DNA of 64,000 nt from Actinoplanes sp. TBRC 11911 (lineage in GTDB: Bacteria; Actinomycetota; Actinomycetes; Mycobacteriales; Micromonosporaceae). Within the stretch, counting starts at the first letter, position 1, and the number at the start of each line of letters is the position of its first letter. The position numbers were made by a program, and so were the translations under genes. Shown piece by piece: positions 1-9,107 of this stretch. The stretch is taken from contig NZ_JABBNC010000005.1 of the NCBI RefSeq assembly GCF_012933445.1, positions 1-64,000 of the forward strand, in the 5' to 3' direction. The notes under the pieces are model-generated. The model was not told where the DNA came from. It ran no database searches and saw nothing but the letters and a program-made list of their open reading frames with translations.

Positions 1-6
1 AGCCAA

Positions 7-981
7 TCAGCTCCAGACGCGTACGTGCGACCGGGCGACGGTCGGCCGGGCCGGGCCCGAGTCCCACGCAGTGTCGTTGCGCGGGAAGTGGCTCTCGGCG
101 ATCAGCTCGCCGACCGCGAAGGAGTGCCGGTACGTGGGCGGGTTCTCGTCAAGGGCGTTGACCCAGGTGTAGAGCCCGCCGAACACCGCGACGGAGAGCG
201 TGTGTCCCGTCTCGTGCGACGCGAGCGCGCCCCGGGCCGACGGCCCGAAACTGCCCGAGGAGCCGGGCGCCCCGGTGATGAAGGTGAAGTTGCCGAGGTT
301 GAACCCGCCGGAAAACCCGGTGACCGCCACGAGGGCCCCACCAGTCGACTCCACGGTTGCCGTGAGCGGGTCGAACCGCACAGCCGTGAGTCCGCCCGCG
401 GCCAGCGCGAACGGCAGGTTGATCAGGAACAGCAGCAGTCCGAACGCGGTCGCGAACCAGGACATCGGGCGTACCCAGCTGGTCCAGCCCAGGATCGCCT
501 GGAAGACGATCGTGCGGTCAGCGCCGGGAAAACCGCCAGCAGGCCGGTGATCAGCAGCCCGGTGTCGAGGGGTACGCCGACCGCCGCCGGCACCACTGAC
601 CAGATCCCGAAGTTCAACGCCGCGGTGAGCCCGATCAGGAAGCCGCGGGCCAGCATCTCCAGCGCCGACGGCTGCAGCACGAACGGCGACGGTGGCAGCA
701 GCAGCAGCGGCGGCACGGTGGCGAGACCGGGTAGGACGCCGATGGTGGCGATCAGGTACGCAGTGACGTAGTAGGTGCCAAGTGACAGCAACACCAGCAC
801 GATCCAGCCGCCAGCCGTCATGGTCCCCAGTACCGGACCGGTGAGAAGGCCGAACAGCCACACGCCGAGCGAACTGAGGACGACCGCGCTGACGCCGAGG
901 AAGGCCGCCGTCGTGCCAACGCGGGTTCCGAATAGGTCGCCGATGACTACGGTGAACCCAGGGGGTGGGACGGCTCGCCAT
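7..981 (-). pseudogene. Frameshifted integral membrane protein with HETGH motif
   Basis: An integral membrane protein split between reading frames. The N-terminal part (about 956 down to 530) carries several hydrophobic helices, for example the stretch around VLLSLGTYYVTAYLIATIG. The C-terminal part in another frame (about 530 down to 7) continues with WFATAFGLLLFLINLPFALA, a Gly-rich segment and the motif SHETGHTLSVAVFGG, which looks like a membrane-embedded HExxH metal site. The switch falls in the GTTTTCCCGGCGC stretch near 520-545. A second slip near the run of G at 961-965 would restore a start at 981. Two breaks in one gene mean either a decaying gene or base-calling indels. The protease assignment rests only on HETGH. 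Confidence 0.6.
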
Positions 982-1083
982 GCAGCCGGTCCGGCGTACG
1001 CTCATGGCCGGTTGCCGAGCGGTGAACAGCGTGGCGGGTGGCGCCCGCGCCCAGGCGGAGCGACGCGGAGGGTGGCATCGGCC

Positions 1084-2331
1084 GTGGAAAACGGCATGAC
1101 CTCGGTCGACGAACTGACCGCCATGATCGAACAGCGCGCCACCGTCGACGTGCGGCTGAGCCTGTGCCATAGCACGGACGGCTGGCAGATCAATTACGGC
1201 GAAGTGCTGGTCGGCGCCGAGGGCGCGATCCGCGAGCGCACCTGGCGCTACAGCCAGGACGCCTTCGTCGAGCGTCGTCTGCCCGGACCGCTGGTCGCCG
1301 AGCTCGTTCGCGAAAAGCCGCAGCAGCTCGCCGGGCTGACGGTGACCGCACCGGCCGCGCAGGACGCCGGCAACTTCCAGCGGCTCGCCGCCAACGTGCG
1401 CTACAACAACACGACGCTGCCGTGGCCCCGCACCGAATGGCACCTCAACCCCGCGACGCAGGCCTCGACGCGGCCGCGCAGCGTGCTGGTCGGAGACGGG
1501 CCGAGCTACCTGCACGCCGAGGCAGCGTTCAACGCCTTCTTCTACGCGGCCGCCACCGAAACCGGCCCTCGCCCGCCGCACATGCTGTGGCGCATCGTCC
1601 GGCTCGACCCTCGCGGCCGCATCCACCAGGTCACCATCGCCCCCGACACCTTGACCGTGCTCGTCCAAGGCGACCAGCTCACCGGCGCCATGCTGGAACT
1701 GAGCAGCCCAGAGGGCCAGCGGCTACACCCGCTCGGCACGAGCGGGCAGGTCCAGTTCGACACGCCGCACGGCCTGACCCCCGGCACCCTGCTGATGCTG
1801 CGCAGCGACAACGACTGGATGGACTTCCGCTACTTCCCGGCACCCGGATCCCCGGATACCGGCGACCGGTCGGTGACCTGGGACCTGCCCGGCGCCGACG
1901 TCAGCGTACTGATCGCCGGCGGCGAAACCCAGTACGTCGAGTTCAAGGACCAGCTACCCGTCCACAAGCACCGCAGGAAGATGCTCAAAACGGTCGCGGC
2001 GTTCGCCTCCGGCGAGGGCGGAACCGTGCTGATCGGGGTGAGCGACGACGGGCAGATCACCGGCGTCGACGCGACGAACCTCGACGAGCTCACCCTCGCC
2101 GTGCGCGGCATGATCCGCAGCATGATCGACCCGGACCCGGCGGTCACCGTTCGGGCGGTGCCGATTGACGGTAAGACGGTGCTGGTGATCGAGGTCCGCG
2201 CAGGGGCCGGCTGGTACGCCTACAACCGGGAGAAGCCGGAGTTCTATCTACGCCGCGGCGCCAGCACGATGCCGGCTCGGCTGGCCGAGATTGCCGGCGG
2301 TTTCGGTCAACCAGCCGGGCCGTTTCGCTGA
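1084..2331 (+). CDS. AlbA_2 (Schlafen-type) domain protein
   Basis: A 415-residue soluble protein. Residues 1-270 match no family I can name. They hold a variable, mixed alpha/beta region with an Asp-rich middle. From about residue 280 the sequence GETQYVEFKDQLP, KTVAAFASGEGGTVLIGVSD and YLRRGAST follows the Schlafen AlbA_2 (divergent AAA_4) pattern, a putative nucleotide or nucleic-acid binding module found in actinobacterial regulators and defence proteins. The GTG at 1084 is preceded by GGAGGG at about 1067 with good spacing. The ATG at 1096 is an alternative. The open frame further upstream overlaps the divergent membrane gene and lacks coding character. It is convergent with the gene ending at 2372. 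Confidence 0.8.
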   Translation: MENGMTSVDELTAMIEQRATVDVRLSLCHSTDGWQINYGEVLVGAEGAIRERTWRYSQDAFVERRLPGPLVAELVREKPQQLAGLTVTAPAAQDAGNFQRLAANVRYNNTTLPWPRTEWHLNPATQASTRPRSVLVGDGPSYLHAEAAFNAFFYAAATETGPRPPHMLWRIVRLDPRGRIHQVTIAPDTLTVLVQGDQLTGAMLELSSPEGQRLHPLGTSGQVQFDTPHGLTPGTLLMLRSDNDWMDFRYFPAPGSPDTGDRSVTWDLPGADVSVLIAGGETQYVEFKDQLPVHKHRRKMLKTVAAFASGEGGTVLIGVSDDGQITGVDATNLDELTLAVRGMIRSMIDPDPAVTVRAVPIDGKTVLVIEVRAGAGWYAYNREKPEFYLRRGASTMPARLAEIAGGFGQPAGPFR

Positions 2332-2371
2332 CGGTCCGGCCGGTGTAGACCCCAGCAGCACGGGCAGGGGG

Positions 2372-2908
2372 TCATAGCGCCGGCCCGAGCGCCGACAACG
2401 GGTACACCGCCGGATGGTCCTCGTCGGCCGTGTCGAGGTGCGTGTGGCACCACAGGGTCGCCTGCCCGACCGGATCGCGGGGCCAGGTTACTGTCAGGTA
2501 GGCGACCGTGCCGTGCGCACCGCCATCGCGCAGCCGGATCCGCTGCCCAGCCTGCAGGGGCGACTGGGTCTCGATCAGTCGCCGTGCGGCGCCGCGCTGC
2601 GCCAGCCCGTACTCGAGCAGTTCGTGCAGATGCCCGGCCGCGCGAGCGCTGAACGCTACGGTTACCGACGGCTCCGGACCGTCGACGGTCAGCCGTACGG
2701 CGGTCGAGTCCGCCGGTCCGGCGAAGTGACGCAGTTCCGATGCCAGCTGTGCCACGCCCGCGCCTGGAGCAGTGTCGGCGATCATCGCGGTTAGCTCGGC
2801 GGCCTGCCGGTAGGTCAGCTCGTGACTGGTCAGCACGGCCCCGGCCGACTCGGTCAGCACAAGCCGGGTGTACGGGCTACGTTCCCCGGTTCGGCGCCGG
2901 CCACCCAC
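2372..2908 (-). CDS. Hypothetical protein, possibly 5'-frameshifted
   Basis: A 178-residue soluble protein of unknown function. It contains an Ala-rich helical start (TYRQAAELTAMIADTAPG) and a later beta-rich part with RIRLRDGGAHGTVAYLTVTW. I recognise no family. The GTG at 2908 is a formal start. The adjacent frame just upstream (3039 to 2870) encodes VKVAAALAGVLDVWVAGAEP, which reads like the natural N-terminus, so a 1-base slip near 2880 may have split the gene. It is followed downstream by a convergent AlbA_2 gene. Confidence 0.5.
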   Translation of the reverse strand: MGGRRRTGERSPYTRLVLTESAGAVLTSHELTYRQAAELTAMIADTAPGAGVAQLASELRHFAGPADSTAVRLTVDGPEPSVTVAFSARAAGHLHELLEYGLAQRGAARRLIETQSPLQAGQRIRLRDGGAHGTVAYLTVTWPRDPVGQATLWCHTHLDTADEDHPAVYPLSALGPAL

Positions 2909-3105
2909 ACGTCAAGCACGCCGGCCAGCGCGGCCGCGACCTTCACCGGCGCTGCCTCAGCCCGCGGGCAGCAAATCGGCGACTTCGTGGGCAGGGCGTC
3001 GGGTGGGCGGCCACACGTGTCACCGTACGCCGCACACACCCGAACCCGCCGCAGCCGCAGAGTCCACCGCCCGTTTGTCTCCTGGTGGCCAGCCCCGATG
3101 CCTGG

Positions 3106-4983
3106 CTATCTCGTCAACTGCGCCTCGTCTTGCCTCCGGTGCCGTTCTGTTCGCTCTGACCTGGGGGAGGTTTCTGTCTCAGTTGGACTGGGAGCGGTCC
3201 AGTCCGGGAAACGCATGTTCTCGTCGGGCACAAACACCCAGGCGGCCTCACCCGGTGCCGTCATCGCCTGCGGGACGGTGACCCTCAGGTACCGGTCACC
3301 GTCGTAGAGCCGACCGTGCGTCACATCTTGATACACCAGGTCCGACACTGCCACCGCCATGCTGGCCGTCGGATGTGCGTCGAGGGCTTGCTTCAGCGGT
3401 GCCGCGTCGACCAGGCGGGTCACCGTAGTCGCCGCCTGCCCGGCGACGCCGGCGGCCGTCGTAACGACGCCTTCGTGCACCGCCACACGCAGCCGAAGCC
3501 GCGCCTCGTCGGTGGCGTAGAGGTTGTACTCGCGCAATTCCCGGTCCACCGCCCCGAGCAGCTGGTCGAACACAGTCCTCCATGGCGTTCCGATCGGCAG
3601 GACCGCCAACTCACCGCCGTCGGCGGCGTGGCGCTGCCAGCGACCACTGTCCAGACCGACCTGCCGGGCAGCGTCATCGAGAACCTGCTGGACCGCTCGT
3701 TGCCACCGCGAACGTAGCCCGGCATCCGCCTGGCCAAAGCCCGCAACATCGCAGGCGAGCAGCACGCGCCGCACAGGCGAGAGAATGGGCAGCGTTGCAC
3801 CGCGGGGAAACGCCGTCGCTGACCTGTATGACTCGGGCAGGACGTAGCGCATCCTGGAGATCATCAGGGTCGATCGCAGCGCGGACCAGGAACTCACCAA
3901 TCCGGCAAGCTGGTTGCGCTCTTGACCGTCCCGGCCCGCCCCTCCGCAGGAGCTCTCCACCAGCAGCCGCCCGAGCTCCTCACGGCGCTTGGCCGGCAGC
4001 CGCTCGCAGCACACCAGCACCCGCTGGATCGCCTCGGGGCGTTCCTGCGGCCGCCATAACCACCACAGGCGATCGGTAGCCCGCAACACCTGGCGCCATT
4101 GGTCTCGCAGGTCATCCGGCCGGGCCGCGTACTTCACCTGCCACACGGAACCGTCGGCGGTGAGGTGGTCTGCGGCCGCTAGGAAATCGGCGGCTACGTC
4201 ACCTGGACCCGACGCAAGCGGGGTGTGGCGCAGGAGCGAACCCCACATCGGAACTGACGGGTCGGCCGGCCACCGCTCATCACATCCGCTGTCGAGAGGT
4301 GCCAGCAACCCGAGAGCGGCATGAGCCCGCCCTACCGATCCAAGACCAACCAGAGAGATACCGTGTTCCATGTCGTGGGATTGGTCAACTACGGTTCCCC
4401 GCGACACCGAGCCGGTGCTCCACGTCGCCGCCGGCGCAGCGTCGGGGCTGGCTCCGAGGCCGGGGAGATCGACTACTGCCACCGCCGCCGCGGATCGATG
4501 CGCGTCATCCAGGATCCGCTGAGCTTCAGCGCGAAGTCCGTCGGCCTCCAGCTGCGCCTGCTTGACGATGTCGGCGGCCTTGCGCAGCGCGCTGTCGCGG
4601 TAGCGCTCGGCGTCGGCCAGGGCGGCCGCCATCACCGGGCTCAGGCGGCCGAGCATAGCGGCGTCAAGTGCCGGGCCCGGCCGGGCATGCGGCCGCGAGG
4701 ACGCACCCGTGATCCGCACGGTCAACCTGTTGTCGCCATCCAACAGGCGGCGGGCATCGGCGGTGGCCGTCGGCCGGGCGGCAGACACGGGCGGGATGTC
4801 GTCGGCCGGTTTGGCTCCGGCATTGCGGCGTACCCGGCTCATGATCTCCTCGCGGCGGCGGTCGAGTTCTCCACCGCTCAGCCGCTCCTGGGTCATGCTG
4901 TCTGCCAGCTCGATCATGTCGGCCAGTTCGCCGAAGAACTCGTCGTTGTCCACCGGGTCGCGGTTGAAGTCGTCGCGGTTCAT
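3106..4983 (-). CDS. Coiled-coil regulator with degenerate nucleotidyl-cyclase-like domain
   Basis: A 625-residue cytoplasmic protein translationally coupled to the ECF sigma gene: its ATG overlaps the sigma TGA as ATGA. The N-terminus is acidic and helical. An Ala/Glu-rich coiled coil lies near residues 115-170 (DIVKQAQLEADGLRAEAQRI). A middle region has several Trp residues (RLWWLWRPQE). The C-terminal part from about residue 395 starts RRVLLACDVAGFGQAD and resembles the class III cyclase core (usual pattern: hydrophobics, D, hydrophobic, GF). The second metal-binding position looks like DGGELAV rather than GDxF, so catalytic activity is doubtful and it may be a sensory or effector module. 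No transmembrane helix is visible. The tail is rich in charged residues. Its role as controller or partner of the sigma factor is inferred from the overlap alone. Confidence 0.75.
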   Translation of the reverse strand: MNRDDFNRDPVDNDEFFGELADMIELADSMTQERLSGGELDRRREEIMSRVRRNAGAKPADDIPPVSAARPTATADARRLLDGDNRLTVRITGASSRPHARPGPALDAAMLGRLSPVMAAALADAERYRDSALRKAADIVKQAQLEADGLRAEAQRILDDAHRSAAAVAVVDLPGLGASPDAAPAATWSTGSVSRGTVVDQSHDMEHGISLVGLGSVGRAHAALGLLAPLDSGCDERWPADPSVPMWGSLLRHTPLASGPGDVAADFLAAADHLTADGSVWQVKYAARPDDLRDQWRQVLRATDRLWWLWRPQERPEAIQRVLVCCERLPAKRREELGRLLVESSCGGAGRDGQERNQLAGLVSSWSALRSTLMISRMRYVLPESYRSATAFPRGATLPILSPVRRVLLACDVAGFGQADAGLRSRWQRAVQQVLDDAARQVGLDSGRWQRHAADGGELAVLPIGTPWRTVFDQLLGAVDRELREYNLYATDEARLRLRVAVHEGVVTTAAGVAGQAATTVTRLVDAAPLKQALDAHPTASMAVAVSDLVYQDVTHGRLYDGDRYLRVTVPQAMTAPGEAAWVFVPDENMRFPDWTAPSPTETETSPRSERTERHRRQDEAQLTR

Positions 4984-5591
4984 CGGTTGTCCTCCCTCGT
5001 CAGGTCCTCGTGGGACGGGCAGGGTCTATTTCGGTCGTACTCGTCGACCAGCGGCCGTAATCGGTCGCGGGCAAGTTTGAGGTTCTGCCTGATCGTCGAC
5101 TCGCTCTTGCGCAGTTCGGCGGCGATCTCGGTCATCGACAGCCCGTCCAGAAATCGGATCAGGACGGCCCGCTGGGTGGGCGGCAACTCGTCGAGAAGTT
5201 CCTCGGTCCACTGCTCGTCCTGCATCAGGTCGAGCTCGAAGCATCGGTCAACCTGATCCGGGAGCGAGGCGTTCGGCACGGGGACGTAGCGGTCATCGTG
5301 GCGATCACGACGGATCTTGATGATGGTCCGGGGGACGGCCGCACGTGCGTACGCGACCGGATTACGGATCTTGGTCCAGTTGTCGTAGATGTACGCCATG
5401 ACGGTGCCGACCGCCTCGTCCGCGTCGTGGTAGCTCTTTCCCCACACGGTGGCGAAGACCAGCAGCGGCTTATAGTGGATGTTGAAGAACGCCGTGAACT
5501 GCTCGTCGACCGAGGACGGCGGCGCATCAGGGTCCGGGGCGTCGTCCGCATCCGACGCTGTGGCGGCCAGCTCCTTGTTCAGTTGGACCAC
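4980..5591 (-). CDS. ECF-family RNA polymerase sigma factor
   Basis: A 203-residue sigma factor. Residues 30-95 form region 2 (FTAFFNIHYKPLLVFATVWG then DADEAVGTVMAYIYDNW). Residues 130-185 form region 4 with ELLDELPPTQRAVLIRFLDG and the helix-turn-helix LSMTEIAAELRKSESTIRQN. A basic linker (KIRRDRHDD) lies between. It directs polymerase to a dedicated promoter set; targets cannot be read here. The stop overlaps the start of the cyclase-like regulator gene, so the two form an operon. No membrane anti-sigma gene is next to it. Confidence 0.9.
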   Translation of the reverse strand: MVQLNKELAATASDADDAPDPDAPPSSVDEQFTAFFNIHYKPLLVFATVWGKSYHDADEAVGTVMAYIYDNWTKIRNPVAYARAAVPRTIIKIRRDRHDDRYVPVPNASLPDQVDRCFELDLMQDEQWTEELLDELPPTQRAVLIRFLDGLSMTEIAAELRKSESTIRQNLKLARDRLRPLVDEYDRNRPCPSHEDLTREDNR

Positions 5592-5738
5592 CGACGGCCC
5601 TCCGATCTCGTCGTGTTCTCGTCTGACAGCCTGCCGGACCGGAGACCGGGCCGTCAGCGAGGGCCGTGCTCGACAGGGCCTCTATCTGGTAGGACCCGTC
5701 GATCGCCACCGTGTGAAGTCCGCGCACAAGATTTTTTG

Positions 5739-5972
5739 CTATCGGCCGGTCACCGCGATCACCGTCACCGCGATCGCCACCGCGGCCGCCGCGGCGATCG
5801 CGGTGACCAGCACCGAGGCGGTGGTCAAGAAGACCCCACCGACTCCTGCCAGCACCCCATTGACCAGCCACAACACTTTCCGGTGCCCGGTGCCGTCCCG
5901 CCCTTGTCCGCTGCGGACCATGCCGCACCGCCCTTCGTTGATCCGCTGTGCCCGTTCAGCACGCTCTGCCAA
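5739..5972 (-). CDS. Small membrane protein
   Basis: A 77-residue peptide with a basic, hydrophilic N-terminus and two closely spaced hydrophobic helices (VLWLVNGVLAGVGGVFLTT and AIAAAAAVAIAVTVIAVTG). The start is uncertain: TTG at 5972, or GTG/ATG-type codons further in near 5921. Function is unknown. It lies upstream of the ECF sigma gene on the same strand, separated by about 150 bases. Confidence 0.45.
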   Translation of the reverse strand: MAERAERAQRINEGRCGMVRSGQGRDGTGHRKVLWLVNGVLAGVGGVFLTTASVLVTAIAAAAAVAIAVTVIAVTGR

Positions 5973-6017
5973 CGAGGACCGGTTCGTCCCACCCGCGTGA
6001 AAACCGCAGGTCAGCTC

Positions 6018-6858
6018 TTACACCATCGAGTGACATACGAGCCGCTTGGATCGCCAGGTGTCAGGGAATACGAACGGTCGCCCGGCGGGCGCGTCTAGGC
6101 GAGCCGGGCGACCGGTCAGCGATTCGGGCGTGGTGCGGGCCGCGTGGGGGCAGGGAGCCGGCCCGGGAGCGCGCTTCGGTCTGCGCCGCCGCGGGGCCGC
6201 TGACCGGGGCCTGCCGTCCGGATTGGCCAGGCGCCACAACTTGCGGCTGAGATCACGCATGACCTCGTCGGTCCGTACCGCAGGCCGCCAACTCCGCGTG
6301 GTCTGATAGACCAGCGAGAGGGCCGGCCCCCACCATCGAGCCAGGTCGGCAACTGCTCGTCGACGGCGATCGCCGCGGCCGTCAGCTGCGCCACATCGGC
6401 GAACGCGCCCGCCACGCCGCCGCGGGCGCGAATCTGGCGCCCTTCCTGCGTGCGGGGGCGTTGGTGTGGCAAGACGTGGCTGGCCAGGATGTCGCCAATG
6501 ACGCCGATCGCGTCGGCGGCCCGCCGCATCCGCAGGGGAGCCTCGCCTGGCTCCGCCATCGGCTCTGGGTACTCCCGGCCCACCTGTGCAGCACCTTGCA
6601 AGCCGGCAAACAACCTGGTCGAGTCCTTTCCGGCTCGCCGCAGCAAGTCTGTCGCCGTCGCACGATCCGCCACCTCGTAGACCGGTCGGCCCCCAGCGAG
6701 CAACCCTGTCACCCGCGCCAGCTGGGTATAGACCGCTGACCGAGCCAGCGCAACCGCATACCCGTCGCTCGTGGACACCAGCCGTTGGTTACGCTCGCGG
6801 CCGCCGACGCGTGCAGCGCGTTGATGGTCTCGACCTGCCAGAAGCCGATCGAGGTCAT
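6018..6858 (-). pseudogene. Hypothetical protein, two frameshifts
   Basis: The natural start is the ATG at 6858, which overlaps the TGA of the upstream gene (ATGA). From it the frame reads MTSIGFWQVETINALHASAA and soon stops making sense. The protein resumes in a second frame as RLVSTSDGYAVALARSAVYT (break near 6785) and runs through ATATDLLRRAG and AGVAGAFADVAQLTAAAIAV. It shifts again near the GGGGG run at 6329-6333 to LVYQTTRSWRPAVRTDEVM and ends in a basic, Pro/Arg-rich tail at 6018. No family is recognised. The coupled start plus continuous coding in three frames shows a once-intact gene or sequencing indels. Confidence 0.6.
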
Positions 6859-7298
6859 GCCAATGCCGCCGCGGCATCACGCAGCTGCTCGACGCTAGCG
6901 TCGTGGGCCATCCTCATCAGCAACGGGCTATCGGCGGCCGACCGGGACAGGTGGTAGACCGCCAACTGCTCCAGCAGTGCCGCGACTGCAGTCCGGGCCT
7001 CGCGGTTATCGCTCGGCGAGCCCGCCTGCACCTGCACGTCCTGGTCGGGATAGAGCCGGTCACGCACCTCGAGCAGGTCCGGGCCGATGCGGTCCCACAC
7101 CGGATCGGAGCCTCCCAGGTGCTTCCACGCCTGCAAGGCCAGCCAGATCCCGCCTGGCGCTGCGTCGTCATCCTCGCCGCCGGCGAGGCTGGCGGTCACC
7201 GCCCAGACCGCTGCGCTGTACTCCATGTCCATGCCGGGCAGCCTGCTGCAGCCAGCGACGCCCGTCCACCCCGTTCCCGCCACCTGTGGATAACTCAC
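6855..7298 (-). CDS. Hypothetical protein, first gene of a coupled pair
   Basis: A 147-residue soluble, acidic, helical protein. Features include a Trp-rich segment (AAVWAVTASLAGGEDDDAAP, then IWLALQAWKHLGG) and an Ala-rich C-terminus (ASVEQLRDAAAALA). I recognise no family. It is translationally coupled to the broken gene downstream (4-base overlap), so the two probably acted together. The real start may be the internal ATG of MDMEYSAAVWAV near 7230, because residues before it have weaker coding character. Confidence 0.55.
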   Translation of the reverse strand: MSYPQVAGTGWTGVAGCSRLPGMDMEYSAAVWAVTASLAGGEDDDAAPGGIWLALQAWKHLGGSDPVWDRIGPDLLEVRDRLYPDQDVQVQAGSPSDNREARTAVAALLEQLAVYHLSRSAADSPLLMRMAHDASVEQLRDAAAALA

Positions 7299-7602
7299 GC
7301 ACTGTGCGCCGATCCGAGGCCAGACCTCGGGGGCAATCGTCGTGGTCCTCGGGATCTTTTCCGAACTACTCCCGATGAGCTCAGCGGCGGGTTGAGAAGC
7401 GGACGATGGTCGCCAATCGGCTGGCGTACTCTGTTGCGTTTCCGCTGGTCAGAGGGGACCGACGAGATTCTTCCGAAAATCTTGACGATGGCCAGTGCAG
7501 AAACCGCTCCGCGTCTCGTGTCATGTCCGTAGGGGGTCGCGTTTTCTCAGCTCCAGCCCCTGGAGCTGGAGCGGCGCGAGCCAGAAGGAGAGGCACTCGA
7601 AG
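7299..7602. other. Divergent intergenic region with short palindrome
   Basis: About 300 bases between a leftward operon and a rightward sigma-like gene, so promoters for both are expected here. The only structure I see is an inverted repeat CAGCTCCA (7548-7555), spacer GCCCC, TGGAGCTG (7561-7568), about 35 bases before the sigma-like start. It could be an operator or a 5' UTR hairpin. Confidence 0.4.
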
Positions 7603-8277
7603 ATGAGCGCCTTCCCGAGGGGAAGCTGTCAGCCCCTCGAACAGGACCGGGGCAAGACGGGCCCGGCAGGCAATTCGGTCGAAGCCCCGGACCTCGGTCT
7701 TGGGCGGCGGCGCGTCGAGCTATCGACGCCGACCTGGATGGATCTTGACGAAGGGCAGTCGAAGATCCTGAAGGATGACTTTGTCCACTGGTTCACGACC
7801 GACGGCAACCGCATTCTCCTCGCCGCCGGTCACAGCATCGCTGGCCGCGGGGGAAACGAGCTCGGCGCGGATGCGGCCGTCAAGTGTTATGAGCAGTGGC
7901 CCGACCTGCGTAAGCGGGAACTGTTCAAGGGAAGCCCTCGGTATTGCTACCAGGTCGTCCGGAACCTGTTCCTCGACCAGAACAAGACCAGCTATAACCG
8001 CAATGAGATTCGCGCGGGGCTGCCGGGACACCTCTCCCCCGAGGAGGGTTCGACCGGGACGGTCTGGGACAAGGCTGACGGCGATGAGGCTGATCCCGAC
8101 TGAGAAGTTAGGTTCGCAGTCAATTCTCTCGGCGACGAGAAAAGTGAGCTGATCTTCCTCGTTTACTGGCTGCGCATGAGCCGGGTGAAGGCCGCAGAGG
8201 CTATGGGTATCACCCGCCGTCAGGCAGACAGGATTCATGAGTCCGCCATGGGGGAGCTGCGCGCTCTTCTGGAGTAG
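7603..8277 (+). pseudogene. Sigma-factor-like gene interrupted by in-frame TGA
   Basis: The ATG at 7603 follows AAGGAG at 7585. The frame runs to a TGA at 8101-8103 and then, in the same frame, stays open to TAG at 8275. Before the TGA, residues resemble sigma region 2 (DLRKRELFKGSPRYCYQVVR, NLFLDQNK). After it the sequence LGDEKSELIFLVYWLRMSRV followed by KAAEAMGITRRQADRIHESA is a typical region-4 helix-turn-helix. The stop therefore cuts a sigma-70-like protein between regions 2 and 4. It may be a nonsense mutation, a sequencing error, readthrough, or two separately translated halves (an ATG at 8176 lies in frame). Confidence 0.6.
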
Positions 8278-8286
8278 GAGGGTCAA

Positions 8287-8538
8287 GTGGACGTTGAAAA
8301 GCGTTTGCTGAATATGACCAACTCCTTCGCGGAACACGCGTCTAAGGAAGATCTGGACGCGTTCACGGCACAGGTTCTTGATCGTTTGGGGCTGACCGTG
8401 CCGAGTAAGACCGGAACCCCTGGAGGTGCCGACCCCACTGGGGTCGGCCCCTCCAGGGGCGGTCTTCGTGAAGGACGCGACACCGACCGGCTGGTCGGAG
8501 AAAGGACAGAAGCGAAGATGTTCGACTGCCGGTCGTGA
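8287..8538 (+). CDS. Small hypothetical protein after the sigma-like gene
   Basis: An 83-residue frame starting GTG at 8287 with GGAGGG at 8277-8282, overlapping the end of the sigma-like gene. The first 40 residues (RLLNMTNSFAEHASKEDLDA, FTAQVLDRLGLTV) look like a genuine helical protein. The rest spans a long GC-rich hairpin and is low-complexity, so the gene may originally have ended before the hairpin. No family is recognised. Confidence 0.5.
   Translation: MDVEKRLLNMTNSFAEHASKEDLDAFTAQVLDRLGLTVPSKTGTPGGADPTGVGPSRGGLREGRDTDRLVGERTEAKMFDCRS
8417..8459 (+). terminator. Long GC-rich hairpin inside the small ORF
   Basis: Arms 8417-8436 and 8440-8459 pair over 20 positions with one mismatch (8427/8449) around a 3-base loop. 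It has terminator or attenuator strength but no clear T-run after it. It lies within the 8287-8538 reading frame, so it might be an inserted REP-like palindrome instead. Confidence 0.5.
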
Positions 8539-8740
8539 GCGACCGGCGATCCGTAGGAGCGTCAAGGCTTGCCTTGCGCTGATCGGTGGTCCACCGCTCT
8601 GCTGAGCGAAGGGAAGCAACTCAGCAGCCGGGCTTGATAGCAGCCAGGAGAAGCGCGTGGCGCACTCGCGGCAACCTCATCCAGGGGGAGGAACCGCAAC
8701 CAGTCCACTCAATCAACGATGAGAAAGGAGGTGTCGACGA

Positions 8741-8923
8741 GTGACTGAGCAACGCAACGCTGCTAAGCCCTGGGGCGGTTCACTTACCAGATTCTTGGTC
8801 TTGGTGATCGCGCTCCCGGTGCAGCTGGTTCTAATCCTCGTGGCTGACGGTCGCCTGGCGGGGCGACGTTGGCTGCAGGGGATGACCGCAGCACTGCTGC
8901 CGGGTTTGGTGATGCGTAGGTAG
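8741..8923 (+). CDS. Small single-pass membrane protein
   Basis: A 60-residue peptide starting at GTG 8741 after an excellent AAAGGAGGTG (8725-8734 region). One hydrophobic helix, FLVLVIALPVQLVLILVADG, is followed by a basic stretch (RLAGRRW) and a second weak hydrophobic patch. Function is unknown. It is the last gene before a strong terminator and lies 200 bases after the small ORF, so it is probably part of the same accessory operon. Confidence 0.65.
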   Translation: MTEQRNAAKPWGGSLTRFLVLVIALPVQLVLILVADGRLAGRRWLQGMTAALLPGLVMRR

Positions 8924-8934
8924 TCAAGTTAGAT

Positions 8935-8964
8935 AGGGGCCCGCGGCGGTAACCGCGGGCCCCT
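8935..8964 (+). terminator. Rho-independent-type hairpin
   Basis: A perfect 12-bp stem, AGGGGCCCGCGG (8935-8946) and its complement (8953-8964), with loop CGGTAA, followed by TGTTTCTCGT. It ends the 7603-8923 transcription unit. Confidence 0.85.
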
Positions 8965-9107
8965 GTTTCTCGTCCATGCCTATCTTTGAAACCCAGAAAT
9001 CGAGCGTGCAGAAACTACTGCGGGAATCGTGTCATAAGCGAAACCGGCAAGTATGTGCCACCAAAAGCGCGGCCGAGCAATGCCGTATCGACGTTCTGGA
9101 GTTTTCG

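Noticed and set aside
775..1083. Longer N-terminus of the AlbA_2 protein
   Set aside because: This part overlaps the divergent membrane gene and has no coding character. The RBS supports 1084.
5750..5830. Repetitive ACCGCGATC-type segment as a possible DNA repeat
   Set aside because: It codes for the Ala/Val membrane helix of the small protein, which explains the pattern.
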